Shown: positions 23,101 through 32,995, counted from the stretch's first letter. The stretch: DNA of 64,000 nucleotides from Schistosoma haematobium (GCF_000699445.3 NC_067198.1:44135191-44199190), one strand, 5' to 3'. Translations and numbers: made by a program. The notes: generated by a model from the sequence alone, not told the origin.

Positions 23101-26100
23101 AATGTATTGCGCAAATATATCACATAATTCTGATAAACTTCGTCTTCTCATCTCATTATAAAAATTTGACTTCTGTTAGTCAGATTCTAATGTGTCCAGT
23201 TATGCAAATGACTTTTGTTAATTTGCGATGATTAAAATTGGTAGACGGGATAAGAAAAATAAACTATAAGGAAAGATTAAAAACTTACCAAGACTGTACA
23301 AAGCCAATGAGAGATTCTTTTTCCTTTCATATCGATTAATTGATACGAATATTATTTTCGCTTTCTCAGGCATAATTTCTGATGATAAATATTTACGATA
23401 TTCATATTTCGACTGATGATCACTTTGAAATTGTGCTGATGTTGGTAAGCATAAACTTTTTTCATTTGCAATTGGATATAAAATACGCAGTTGTACATGA
23501 CTAAGTGAAGTAAATGTTTCTCTAAAGACATTAGCTGGAGTTTAATAATAATAATAAAGTAGATATTTCAGGAAAAATAGACGTTAGACAACTAAGAATA
23601 AAATAATACGCATGGTCCAAATTTATTTGATCAACTAAGCATATTTGACAGGAAACTATTAAATATGAGGGAATAAGTGGAACTTTGAAAACGGTGGATT
23701 CTTACATACAATTTTATTGTATTCGCTAAATACTAAGTTTGTGGTCTTCTTATATTGCCCGAATTGTAAGCCGCTAACTGACTCATTACCTATTGATATA
23801 TCTTTCACCATCCCTAAATTACAGTTAACTGATTATATACCTTCTTATGTTGATTATCAGTTATTACTAATGGTCAATTGTGGTTTCTTGATTAATGTAA
23901 GTTTTTAAGTTCCGAGAAAACGAAGTTAAGCGGTTAGTTTTACTTATATTCTCACTGGAAACGTTGAGGACAATACTAATTCGCATGGGTTAATCAGTAT
24001 CAACACACTTAGAGGGCATTGAGGCAAGCAAACAATATTCTAGTGATTGTATTAAGTGACCCTGGGGTGCATCCCCGTGTGGGTTCGAACCCCACCCCCG
24101 GCAGGCGGCTGCCCCCAAATGCCCTGGTAAAGCCGAGGGTAAGGAAAGTCAGCTCTCCATCTCCAAATGCTCTCACATGGTCACGCGTATACAGTCACCG
24201 ACAGGAAAGTCCTACTCATTGCCTTGCGACGGGGTACTGCTTACGGAATTGAGAGGACGAAAAGCGAATGTCTGGCGCTTTAACCAGGTTGGTGGACATG
24301 GAGAGTCCACCTAGGGGAGTTGGTTGGAAAACCCAGATTATAAACCAATGGTGCACATGGACTCCAAAATCCTAAGGAAACAACTAGAGTATGAACCAAT
24401 TGTTGGTCACCGACTACCATGGGGGGACTGCATTTCCTTACGTTGATACACTGCCTTATGGATTAGACCTTTAGGTCGAAGGCTCCGGGTGTGGCCCCTT
24501 AAGAAAATTACCTGCTACGGTTTCGGTACCCGGACAGTGTCATAGCCCTCACATAAATCAATGATAACTGTTATTGTCCTCATTGTTACTGTATAGCGCA
24601 TATGTTTTTAGTGCCCCTTGCACCAATGTTTATGTATTCAAATAATAAAATAACAAAAACCATATAGAAGTTGAATTTATAACATAACCCGACCGTTGTT
24701 GCTAACTTGTTGTGGTGGTCGAAGTTGCCTATCGTGACGAACCAATCGAGCTATATTGGCTAGAACAATCGTTCCTCAACGTCCTACCATGTCAGACAGG
24801 TCGGTTGAGGAGTGGTAAGACTAAAAGCAGTAAATGAAAGGTCTGAGGGCGAAGTCATACTGCAGACTGTATAGAGGTGTGACGGCAGTAAGGTGTTTCC
24901 TTCAGACAACCAGCATAACAGCGATGGTGCCTTCCCATAATGAGGGATGAGGTTAGAAAAAGTCGACCCTAAAAATGCACATCTCGCCTTATCCCATGGA
25001 TTTCCATTCTCGGTGGTAAGGTTCCAATAAATAAGGAGCTAACACGAAAAATACTCACGAAAAGGTCGTGTGTGACTGACCTTAAGCAGTTGTCCCTTGG
25101 GCATTGTGGTCACGCCCTCAAGTCACTAAGACCACCCCTATTATTATTATTTATTTCAACACATAAATATTGGTACAAGAAGGCACCAAATATATATGCG
25201 CCACACCATATTTGTGTGTGGGCTGTGATACTGCCCGGGTGCCCAGACCGAAGCAGGTGGTTTTCTTAGGGAGCCACACCCCGAGCCTTTGACCTAAAGG
25301 TCTGATCCACAAGGCAATGGAGCATCGTGAGGAGATGCATTCCCATGGTAGCCGGTGACCAGCGATTGGTTCATACGCCATTTTTTCCCGCAGGATACTG
25401 GAGCCCATGTGCACCATTGGTTTGGGATCCGGTTAAAGCGCCGAACATCCGCTTTTCGTCCTCTCATTTTCGCAAACAACACCCCCGCCACGAGAAGGCA
25501 ATGAGTAGGACCTCCCTGGCAGAGGATGTATACGCATGGCCGTGTGAGAGCATTTCGAGAGGGAGGGTGAGCCCACCCCACTCTCGGCCATACCAGGGCA
25601 TTTGGGGGTAAGATCACCCCTAGCACATTTTCTTTTTCAAGAACCTCCAAAAAACCGCTTCCACAGTGTGAGATACCGGAAAGTGAAAACTGCCCTCATA
25701 CCTTTAACAGCATTCTAGATCATTGTACTCATAACGTAATTTTAAAACATAAGGTACGGTGAATTTGAAGGCAACAGAATAGTTGAAGTAATTAAAAAAA
25801 GTAGAACATTGATATGAACTACTCACATTAGATGATAAATTAAATCCTTAATCTTTGTACGTTAAACTCGGTTTCGAAATTAAATCGATAATCAGATTAA
25901 CTTTAAAAATGAACTGGTGCCTTAATTGATTAGAGCCCTTTATTTTCCAACTAAGACGTTGGAGATTTGAAGTTTTTCCTTATCTAACTTGGTTTGGGCA
26001 GTCGATGGGTACTACTACCAACATTCAACACGACTAGTATGGCTCCAAGTACATGAATCCGTTTATCGTAGGTGATTTAATTTATTGATTACTAACTATA

Positions 26101-27492
26101 CGATAGGTTCTCACGTTTTTGAATTAATAATCACTATATGTCCTAGTGATTTAACTTGACGTCTTTAATAATCCCTACACCATGAAAGACCTGTCGTTTC
26201 CTTAAAAATAAAAAACTAAGTTGTTTAATAGGAAATTATTACATCGAAATGTCTGCTTAAGTAACATCGACCAAAAACTAGTGTGAGATTAGAACTATTA
26301 AAGTCACAAGGATTATTTAGTAAAGACTATGGACGAAAATGAATAATTATTAAAATGCCAAGTTGATATCTCCAACTACGGTTGATACCACCCTATTGCC
26401 CACCCCCACCAATTTGGGTCATGACAAATTACTTCCCAACAACAGCTGTTACGTTGACGTGATGGTTGGGCTTCTATATTATGATGGCCTAAACGACTTA
26501 TAATAGTTGGAGCACTTGTTCCTTTAGGTTGTGCTATATCAAACAGCTAAGTTGGAGGACTGTAAGAAAACATCAAACTGATATCTGGGGGAAAACTCAT
26601 ACTTTTAACTGTACTGAGATGTGACAATAATAAGGTATTTCCCTCAAATAGCAGATGGTAGACTAAGAAAACGCACATACATGTTCCATGCTAATGATGC
26701 AGTTGATTCTACCAGGTAGATGTACTGTATCTTGATACCATAGATAACTCCATTTAGTGAGCAGTCATCACTCAGCCAGTGTGTATCATCCATTGATTAC
26801 TATTGGAAACATTCACTTAACAGCCAAGGAATTCGTTCATAATAGGTACAGTAAAAAGGGGTTGTTTATTTACTAGTAGTGTATTTCACACTAAAATGTA
26901 CGTAAATATTGTCAGACCGGTCACAGTTTAAGTGATAGAATAAATAAATAACTCACATGTGAATTTACTGTTAACAAGAACAATATCAGCCATTCCAGTT
27001 GATATCTGCTCAATATAATCAATAGGTATTCGGTACAGCTTTTTCAACAGAAATTTTTTATTTTTCGTTAATAGCAAGTCTGGAAAATGACAGTAAAATA
27101 TCGTCTTCGAATCAAGAAATATTATTTGCACATGAACTTACCTTGTATCCAAAAGCCCGTAGTAGAATTATGGGGGCTGATATTTGGTCAACAAATGTTA
27201 CATCTGGTTTCTTTTCATAAAATAATAAATATAGTGTTGCAAGGATGAGGCGAATATACGCACATAAAGCTGTCATGTAACCAAAGATGGACCGAGGAAA
27301 CCAATCAGCTACAACTGTAACACTCAGATTTGACTGTAATGTTTCTTCGAAACAATGTTTAGGGTCGTGGTGATTTGTAATAATGCTGACATTATAACCA
27401 CATGACTCCAAGGCTACTGCCGAATCAACTATAAGTCTTTCGGCACCACCTATGCCAAGGTCTGGATGTAGAAATACAATCTGCTTTGGCAT
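13983..27492 (-). CDS. ALG2: Alpha-1,3/1,6-mannosyltransferase ALG2, six exons
   Basis: 433 codons assembled from exons 27492-27142, 27104-26957, 23534-23289, 19077-18923, 15856-15594 and 14121-13983, all with GT-AG introns and compatible phases (0,1,1,0,2). ALG2 adds the second and third mannose to dolichol-linked Man1GlcNAc2 at the cytosolic face of the ER, for N-glycosylation. Motifs: GIGGAERL (residues 13-20), FYCHFPDLLLT (about 120-130), GMADIVLVNSKFT (about 154-166), SINRYERKKNL (about 231-241), VHLIIAGGYD (about 272-281), and the GT4 EX7E motif E333-HFGIVPI-E341 followed by SGGP. Human ALG2 is of similar length (416). Intron 1 is 37 nt; introns 2-5 are about 3.4, 4.2, 3.1 and 1.5 kb and hold family B repeats, a split family A copy and an antisense Penelope-like element. 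Confidence 0.93.
14725..14850 (+). repeat. Family B 3'-end fragment in ALG2 intron 5
   Basis: GGTCCGGGCACCTGGGTAGTATTCCACCCCTCACA, then the GTGCATAT-TATTTGGTACC and TGTGTTTAAATAAAT tail, matching the last 120 bases of family B copies. A 5'-truncated retroposon. Confidence 0.55.
15594..15856 (-). CDS. ALG2: ALG2 exon 5 (codons 301-387 plus 2 nt), EX7E motif
   Basis: Acceptor TTTTTGCAG/GTTTCA; contains YTPDKEHFGIVPIEAM (both motif glutamates) and LDSGGPKETV then GFLCTV. The donor is placed at AGCAA/GTACGC (weak but in phase with exon 6); the frame stays open about 8 codons further, so this boundary is the least certain. Confidence 0.85.
16740..16930 (+). repeat. Family E dispersed repeat, copy 1
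   Basis: AGTCAGTCAGCTACAACGTAGGACCAGGCACATATATGCATCGG, then CCATACCTCATTAGCACAGCAAGATTAACACCGGATTCATA. Matches 62960-63130 closely and 17745-17960 more weakly. No ORF; origin unknown. Lies in ALG2 intron 4. Confidence 0.5.
17745..17960 (+). repeat. Family E dispersed repeat, copy 2 (diverged)
   Basis: GTCAGTCAGTCAAACTCAACATAGAGCCTGTCACGTATGTACATCGGCTCAAGTTG and CATTAGCACAGAAAGGTGG show the family E order with many changes. Confidence 0.4.
18140..18680 (+). repeat. Family B retroposon, copy B2 (ALG2 intron 4)
   Basis: Full-length-looking copy: CCCCCAAATACCCTGGTACGGCCGAG, CACGCGTATATAG, CGCTTTAACCGGGTTGGTGGACATGGAGAG, CATGGGTGGACTGCATCTCC, GGGCACCCGGGCAGT and an AAATAAATAAATAAG tail ending at about 18682, only about 240 bp from ALG2 exon 4. 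It is antisense to ALG2. Confidence 0.65.
18923..19077 (-). CDS. ALG2: ALG2 exon 4 (codons 249-300)
   Basis: Acceptor TTTACATAG/AA; reads EYLITHWDKL then NVHLIIAGGYDRRVIENVEYY, the nucleotide-sugar binding lobe. Donor AAA/GTATGT at 18922. Confidence 0.91.
19722..20215 (-). repeat. Family B retroposon, copy B3 (ALG2 intron 3)
   Basis: Minus-strand copy: the tail lies at 19722-19740 (TTTATTTATTTGAACATAT on the plus strand) and the head at about 20210 (GGTACGGCCGAGGGTAAGG on the minus strand). Same internal landmarks as the other copies. Confidence 0.65.
20690..22000 (+). mobile_element. Penelope-like element, RT C-terminal half plus GIY-YIG endonuclease, one in-frame stop
   Basis: A single frame from about 20695 to the TAG at 21995-21997, broken only by a TGA at 21359-21361. 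Landmarks: FQFNNKIYEQTKGTPMGSPIS (about 20733-20795), IRYVDDTFVIV (20864-20896, catalytic DD intact), LAFLDILITR, QVYRKPTHTDQILNYNSN, then after the stop HKPTKSL, the zinc-binding NCANCEKHYIGQSGRPLHFRLHEH GIY-YIG core, and LDRGNSKNTREFLEAWH. A Lys/Asn-rich linker and a Ser-rich end follow. The N-terminal half of the RT is missing, so this is a 5'-truncated copy. It lies in ALG2 intron 3, antisense to the gene. The end segment recurs at 51085-51290. Confidence 0.85.
22010..23285. other. ALG2 intron 3 remainder; no repeat recognised
   Basis: AT-rich intron DNA with a short TTA/ATT run near 23000. No recurring element or second gene seen. Confidence 0.4.
23289..23534 (-). CDS. ALG2: ALG2 exon 3 (codons 167-248 plus 1 nt)
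   Basis: Acceptor CTCCAG/CT; reads NVFRETFTSLSHVQLRILYP through SINRYERKKNLSLALYSL, the hinge between the two GT-B lobes. Donor G/GTAAGT at 23288. It carries an insertion, relative to the mammalian protein as I know it, between ILYP and the KIIFVSINRY strand. Confidence 0.9.
24060..24660 (+). repeat. Family B retroposon, copy B4, with tRNA-like head
   Basis: In ALG2 intron 2. Upstream of the usual family B body is a block with GTGGGTTCGAACCCCACCCCC (about 24077-24097), which looks like a tRNA T-arm/B box followed by CGGCAG. Other copies lack it or are truncated before it, so it may be the true 5' end of family B or an older separate insertion. The tail is TATTCAAATAATAAAATAAC. Confidence 0.6.
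24692..25700 (+). repeat. Family A, copy A2, split by a family B insertion
   Basis: Left part 24692-25136 (CCCGACCGTTGTTGCTAAC to AAGACCACCCCTA); right part from about 25617 (AGAACCTCCAAAAAACC to ACTGCCCTCATACCTTTAACAGC). The intact copies A1 and A3 show these parts to be contiguous. The interruption is copy B5. Confidence 0.7.
25137..25616 (-). repeat. Family B retroposon, copy B5, nested in family A
   Basis: Minus-strand family B with its tail at the left (ATTATTATTATTTATTTCAACACATAAAT). Flanks GACCACCCCTA (ending 25140) and GATCACCCCTA (ending about 25621) differ by one base and look like an 11-bp target duplication. Confidence 0.7.
26430..26680 (+). repeat. Degenerate family A copy
   Basis: AACAACAGCTGTTACGTTGACGTGATGGTTGGGCTT, TTGTTCCTTTAGGTTGTGCTATATCAAACAGCTAAGTTGGAGGA and AAGGTATTTCCCTCAAATAGCAG follow the family A order with about one change in four or five bases. 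An old copy in ALG2 intron 2. Confidence 0.4.
26957..27104 (-). CDS. ALG2: ALG2 exon 2 (codons 118-166 plus 1 nt)
   Basis: Starts TIFYCHFPDLLLT after a GAAG acceptor and ends at NSKFT plus one base, with donor GTGAGT at 26956. Intron 2 (23535-26956, 3422 nt) contains families A and B. Confidence 0.92.
27142..27492 (-). CDS. ALG2: ALG2 exon 1 (codons 1-117)
   Basis: ATG at 27490-27492, beginning MPKQIVFLHPDLGIGGAERL. The donor is AAG/GTAAGT (intron from 27141). The first intron, 27105-27141, is only 37 nt. A hydrophobic stretch (YMTALCAYIRLILATLYLLFY) corresponds to the membrane-associated helix of ALG2 N-terminal domains. Confidence 0.93.
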
Positions 27493-28345
27493 TTTGTAAA
27501 TGACGAAGATTCAAGAGTTTCGCTGGAATTTTTATAGAAGCGTAGGACTGGAGTCTAAAAAACGAAATAGTTTGAGCAATATATTGTATCATATTTGCGA
27601 TTAATTAGTACAATTGTAAGTTAACTTATTTCGATCTAACTTAACAAACAATATACTTGTACTAAGTGCTTGAGTATGTCTTGAGACGACATGATTAAAC
27701 TTACTTTGACTTAGGATATCATTCCAGCATGCAATGCAAGTCCGGTGTAACGCAGTCAGACGTGTCAAAAGGGTGAGACTCTAATATATGAACGACCTTT
27801 GGACGACTCTAAAGTGACCTTGAGAAATGTTAGCCAATCAGCAAACAGTGAATTTAGAGTAAAAGTGTATCATACAAAACCAAAGAAATAAAGTGGATAC
27901 ACTTCTTATACGTGGTTCAAAACCTTGTGAAGGTTGCAAAGAGGTTTAAAGGTTTTTAAATCGTAATGAATAAGGTAGATGAAATCATCCATATGGCTAG
28001 TAAATAGTCGGCCTCTGGAGCCATCATAATTATGATGGTTGCAAAAACTTTCAGCCTCGACCACATAGCTTTAATATTGCTTGTGTGCACTCCGGTTGTT
28101 ATTCACAAAAATGCCACTTGTTGATAACGACACGATGCACATAACCAAGTCTATGTGGGAGTCTGTACGCCCTCCAATCATCCGCATGTATTGTAGTACC
28201 TCGCTGCAACTGGTTGCAGAGTTACTGCAGTGTTACTGGTGCTTTTATTATCAATTTCGCAATAACTGTCATAATTTGCCTTAGATGGAAATTATATATG
28301 GGGTTTTCATCACGAACTGAGATCAACTATAATGACAAAAATCTA
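27493..28345. other. Upstream flank of ALG2
   Basis: The ALG2 promoter should lie here. I see no TATA box or initiator that could be defended. A frame at 28081-28284 has no recognisable motif. Confidence 0.4.
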
Positions 28346-28366
28346 TTTGAATACCCAAGCTCTCAA

Positions 28367-28436
28367 CTTTGGGGAAATCCCCAAAGTGAAATGGCCTTCC
28401 CCAAAGTTTGGGGAAGTTTTGGGGAAATCCCCAAAA
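28367..28436. repeat. Cluster of three GGGG/CCCC palindromes
   Basis: Three back-to-back near-perfect palindromes: CTTTGGGGA-AA-TCCCCAAAG (28367-28386), CTTCCCCAAA-G-TTTGGGGAAG (28396-28416) and TTTTGGGGA-AA-TCCCCAAAA (28417-28436). A diverged copy is at about 10815. Could fold as hairpins or bind a dimeric factor; the centre GGGGAAATCCCC fits the Rel/NF-kB consensus, but nothing here shows use as such. Confidence 0.6.
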
Positions 28437-28737
28437 GATGCGTTGCGCATTATTCCACAATAACATTTCATCACCATTTGGGTTATTAAACCTTAAGTTA
28501 TTAAATTACAATTAAGAAGTGCTAATTTTAATAAAAAATGGCTTTTGGTCACGAATAGTCTATCTAATTTCAGGTTTTGTTTTAATACGTCAAACAGACA
28601 CGAGACAATGAGTCATCGGTTTTAAACCACTTTTTCAAATGTCTCACGCCATACAGGTGGGTTGTTTTACTGTCCATAACTTCGATTACTGTTTTTGTTC
28701 ATTGTAACTTAAGTAAATTGTCTCCTTCAGAATAATA

Positions 28738-29048
28738 ATTTACAGCTCGATAGGATTGCTAAAAGGCAGGCTCACGCCGCCAGACACTTGAGGTTGATGG
28801 GCTGTTCCAGATCAACCTTTTACAGAAGGTTGCGGAAGTTCAGAGCTGAATTCATAAATAAGTATAAGTTAACCAGCAGTGACAAAGAGAACGACAATTC
28901 AGTTGTCGTCACAGAAGTAGATGCCACCGCAGCTACAGAGCAGTGTAACAATATTGTCTCAGATACAGCCACTGCTTCATATAGTTGCGTCCAGTGTCCT
29001 AACACTACAGCCGACGGTAGTCTAGCTTTATTTGTTAACAGTTGTTAA
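28738..29048 (+). CDS. Putative 3'-terminal exon with helix-turn-helix-like motif
   Basis: Follows a good acceptor (TTGTCTCCTTCAG, ending about 28732) and stays open to TAA 29046-29048. The reading begins NNNLQLDRIAKRQAHAARHL, then RLMGCSRSTFYRRLRKFRAE, which resembles the second and recognition helices of Fis/NtrC-type helix-turn-helix segments, followed by a Thr/Ala/Ser-rich end with three Cys. About 100 residues. No upstream exon joins convincingly: 28574-28652 has splice-like ends but stops in all frames. It may be the last exon of a DNA-binding protein or a chance frame; family unknown. Confidence 0.35.
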
Positions 29049-29049
29049 T

Positions 29050-30960
29050 GAATTTATAGGTGGTTTGGTTTCAGAAATGTCTCCAGCCATTCATCTTTCA
29101 ATGAAAGAACAGGTGTACGTGGATTACTCTGACAGACATTCTTAGCAAGTGTATTGGTATACGGACACGAAATTATGAGGTTATTATTCCCCTTTTGCAT
29201 ACATTCAAATAGGGAATGTGACATCATTTCTCAATGGCTGTCGCAAACATAGTACTTTGTGCGGTAAGTGTCTGTTGGTTAGTGCTTTGGCCTCATCCAT
29301 CAGGAAGTGTTAACGAATTTTCATAAGTGTAATGAAATTTCAATTTTTAACGCTTCGGCATTGATTTACAGCATCATTCAGGACAATACATCTTGGTTAA
29401 TGATAAATCCATGGATTTGGCTAATTAGTCAAATGGATGAAAAACTTTCGTGCCAAAATCCGAGGTCTGCTATCTTATACCTTATTGATTCGTCCACAGA
29501 TCATAAACTCGCCTTTTTATTTTTTTATAGCTACTCAATCATCACGTGTTTTATAAAATTTGCCTGTGAACCGATCGTACGTTATTATTAAGCACTGAAG
29601 TTGGCGCCGTAACCTTGAAGTCTCTAAAATGCTTCTGATTGGCTCGTCCACAAATTAGAGCCTCACCGACAAATTAAATGACTACATGAACGTGGATATT
29701 ACTATTATTCCGACCAGCGATACACTAGGTTGACGTTGCAACGTTGATTTTAAAACCACCCAAAACTACTCAACTGTAACAATTAAATTAAACGGAGCAA
29801 ACTCTCGACCTTCGATTTAATGCAACAAAAGCGAGTTCATGAAGCATATCTTACTGCTAGGAGGGGAATAGTAATAATACCTGGTCAAGTAAACTGAAGA
29901 AGTTGGTAAAGGACTTAAACTTTCTACTTGGTGGTTGAGATTCTAAGGCCTTTATCAATCAGCCACGTAATTGGAGCATTATTTCCACTCAACATCGAAT
30001 TTACATTTTAAGTCACTTATCTGAGTTAAAAGATCTCGAGTAGTGGAGGTCTAAATGGTCTAACAAGGGTAATTTTGGTAAAAGTAAATATCTGTTTTCA
30101 AACACGAACTCATATGAGTTATAGTGACCAATCTACTGACTGATGTAATACGTAGATCGAATGATGTTGATACACTAGAGCTCTGCAAACATATCCCTTC
30201 AAGGCATTTTAGATTTTGATATTGGTGGTGGATCTGTAAATAAATCCTCAAAATTAATAGCTCTGTAAGTTTTCGACATTTGATCCCGATCGCATTATTT
30301 TTACTGAATTCGACTAATTGAAGGCACTCGTTCATGCATTCACAACAGATCACGAGCGTGTACGTCGTGCTACACTTTTCCTACAACCTCTAGCCAGCTT
30401 AGATTAATCACTTCGCGATATATCGATTACCTATCAAATATATATTCGAACTCCTTGTTTCTGTCCTTTGATTTGACTGGATTGGGACATTTCAACTACA
30501 AAAATTGTTACTCCGAATAAGTGTGGCATCTTTAGTGGTGAGTCCGACGTGGTTTGGCACATTGATTCGTAAATCATCAATCTGTTCCTTGTTGCAACTT
30601 TATCATTTTTTACTTTAACGTTTACATATTGTCGTTTTTTATTAATTTTGTATATCTTCCCGTTTATTGCTATACTCTATATTCATCGTGACCGACCTGA
30701 TCCCCTAATTGTTTAAAGTCGAGACTCTTTCGCCACTCTCATTTCAACTAACACCATTTTGGCTCGATAGCATCGAAGCCTGGCTCTACTACGCAGAAGC
30801 AGGCTTCCACGAGCACGGTGTGACACAACAACGTGCACAGTTCCTCACAGTTGTGAAGGCACTTCCGCACTAGTTCCACAGGTACATCACACTTAGTAAG
30901 TTCACTAGTGATATCTCGGTTCTTTATGAAACTTTTAAGAAATGCTATTATTAAGCGTAG
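29050..30960. other. No feature recognised
   Basis: About 1.9 kb of AT-rich DNA. Frames such as 29307-29591 (+) and 30060-30353 (-) lack known motifs, and no sequence here recurs elsewhere in the window. Confidence 0.4.
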
Positions 30961-30964
30961 AATT

Positions 30965-31336
30965 CTGTAGTGGCATTGGACCCTAACCATACGATCCTCA
31001 CAACTGAACAAGAAACATCCGGGAAAATAGATATTCAAAATTTAATGCGGAGACAAACCCAACGATAGAAAAGGCGCGAAGGACTGATAGAGTTTAATCG
31101 GATGGCATGGGTCGGCCTTGCATGCGTGGTCATTCATATGTAACTTAACACTTTGATTCATGCTAAATTTGTTCCTCTATTTCCAGCCTGAATGTGTTCT
31201 CCATCATATATTGGTGATCGTTACGGTACGATGAAACAGGATAGACAATAATGTGACTTCCACGTAGGACCTAGATTATGCAGTTACATGAGAAATCTAC
31301 AATTTTAGGATTAGGTCTATTACTAGAGCAGTACTA
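30965..31336 (+). repeat. LTR-like repeat family C, copy C2
   Basis: Starts TGTAGTGGCATTGGACCCTAACCATACGATCCTCAC and ends GATTAGGTCTATTACTAGAGCAGTACTAACA, so TG...CA ends fit an LTR of about 370 bp. It is followed directly by a gag-like frame. Confidence 0.55.
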
Positions 31337-31356
31337 ACAACGAAGTAGATTATAAC

Positions 31357-31674
31357 TTGACAGATCTAACCGACCGAAAAATATTAGATCAATTTTTCAA
31401 TAACATCGATCTACAACACGGCCCAGTAAAAGACGTTGCTACGAGAGAGGCCATTGGTCAACGGACCTTCGACAATGACCTGTTTAGACAACTTCTCTTG
31501 TCTAAGCTTCCACAACATATGAAGGCAGTGCTTGTCTCCTTTCAGAACAACGTTGTGGACAGGCCGCCCGCATCTGCTAATCAAACTCTGGAGATCACCA
31601 GAACTCCCAACTTCAAGTCAAAGAAAAATCTCAAACGATACAAATGGTCGTTGAGAAACCCAGTCACATTCTGA
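31357..31674 (+). pseudogene. Gypsy-type gag fragment
   Basis: 105 codons downstream of the C2 LTR-like block. LFRQLLLSKLPQHMKAVLVSF, then NNVVDRPPASANQTLEITRTP, resembles the gag block of schistosome Gypsy elements (LxxLPxxVxxIL...LAxxADxI). It ends at a stop at 31674; the next 200 bases hold weaker possible coding remains in another frame. No protease, RT or integrase follows, so the element is gutted. Confidence 0.55.
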
Positions 31675-31879
31675 CAAGTTGCCATAGTGTTTGCCATGAC
31701 CGTAGACGATCCCAAACTCTTCGAAGCAGTACTTCACGAAAACGACCCGGCTCTAGATCACGAGAGACCGAAAACCCTGATTATTGCTGGGACCATAATC
31801 AGTACGGATAGTCTTCTCCAAGACTAACCCTACAACATCTACACCTCGACCAATAACCAGTGACGTTTTGCAAAGCAGT

Positions 31880-32520
31880 GTCTTGAGTCCATTGCTTTTC
31901 ACGATCCACATTAACAGTATTATAAGTGTTTTAACATAAGTAAGAGCTACCTTTACGCTGATGACTTAAAGTCATCTATAAAACTGCGTTTGCGATTCAC
32001 GTAGTACTATACAAGCAATCCAACATGAACTCAACAAGGTAGGAAATTGGTGCAAATGCTCAACACAGAGAAATGCGGCTGGCTGTGTATCGGAGACACG
32101 TCTCTTAAAGTAAAACTAACACTTAACAAGAACGCATTGCCCAAACTCACGTCAGTAATTGACTTAGGTGTACATTACCCACAGATTATTAACCGCTCTG
32201 AACATATTTTAACTAAAGCATCTAAAATGCAAAAGTTGCTTGACTTCATTTTTCGTAACTCCCTTCAAAATTAATCTAAAAATATTCTTTACAAGGTATG
32301 TGCAAGAGCTATCGTTGAATACTGTTCGTCCCTATTTTCCAGCTTACGCCTATCCGGTATACTTAATGTTGAAGGAAAACAACGAGATTTCACCCGTAAA
32401 ATACATAAAAATGATGCACTCATTGACTATCGATACCACGTCCTAGGACTTGAACCTCTCTGGAAAAGAGTTCTTAGGTCCAATTTGATTCTCTACTTCA
32501 AGCTGCTTACTGCACTTGTA
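31880..32520 (+). pseudogene. CR1/jockey-type reverse transcriptase remnant
   Basis: Multi-frame RT end: FTLMT-type remains of the YADD region near 31950, SKMQKLLDFIFRNSLQ at 32219-32268, then VCARAIVEYCSSLFSSLRLSG (about 32300), GKQRDFTRKIHKND and VLGLEPLWKRVLRSNLILYFKLL (to about 32508). The order (VRAILEYCS, VQR-FTRKI, LGLEPL-RR--DLI-YK) is that of a non-LTR thumb domain. Frameshifts throughout. Confidence 0.6.
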
Positions 32521-32995
32521 ATACAGGCATTAACTAGGGCCCTATTATACGGCCATCGTGACAAGACATCTACTGTGAAATACACATGGCGAATTGATTA
32601 CGTTGTATTCGATTTGGGATTACCAATTGTAGCGTGGCGTCGAGTCGAGATTAACTATGAACACCGCTACCAAGAAACACGTGCCAAATAGATCAGAAGG
32701 CGTAAGAAGCTCGTTCCAAATGACTCCATAAAATCCCCGAGAAGCCAAATATCAGAAGGCAATTAATGGACCAAGTCGAGTTATATTTGCTGGCGATCTC
32801 GTGGCATCGAAAGGATACCGAGATCGTGCCAGGACACAACCTTGGTTACAGAAGGTAACCGAATTCGCGCGAAGTTACAATCGAAGTGTCAGTATAAGAA
32901 TGGAAGCACAAAATAGCTGTCATTAGCACAGTCAAACAAAAGCACGTTGAAACAAACACTGGTACAGTTGGTTATAATAATAATTGTTTTTATTA

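Noticed and set aside
24070..24100. A possible tRNA gene (GTGGGTTCGAACCCCAC).
   Set aside because: Only a T-arm-like half is present; no acceptor, D or anticodon arms fold around it. It is kept as the head of a retroposon.
28367..28436. Calling the palindromes functional NF-kB sites.
   Set aside because: The sequence fits the consensus, but a diverged copy in a repeat at 10.8 kb and the lack of any expression data make that an over-reading.
28574..28652. An upstream exon for the 28738 frame (AG before and GT after).
   Set aside because: Stops occur in every frame between the splice-like ends.
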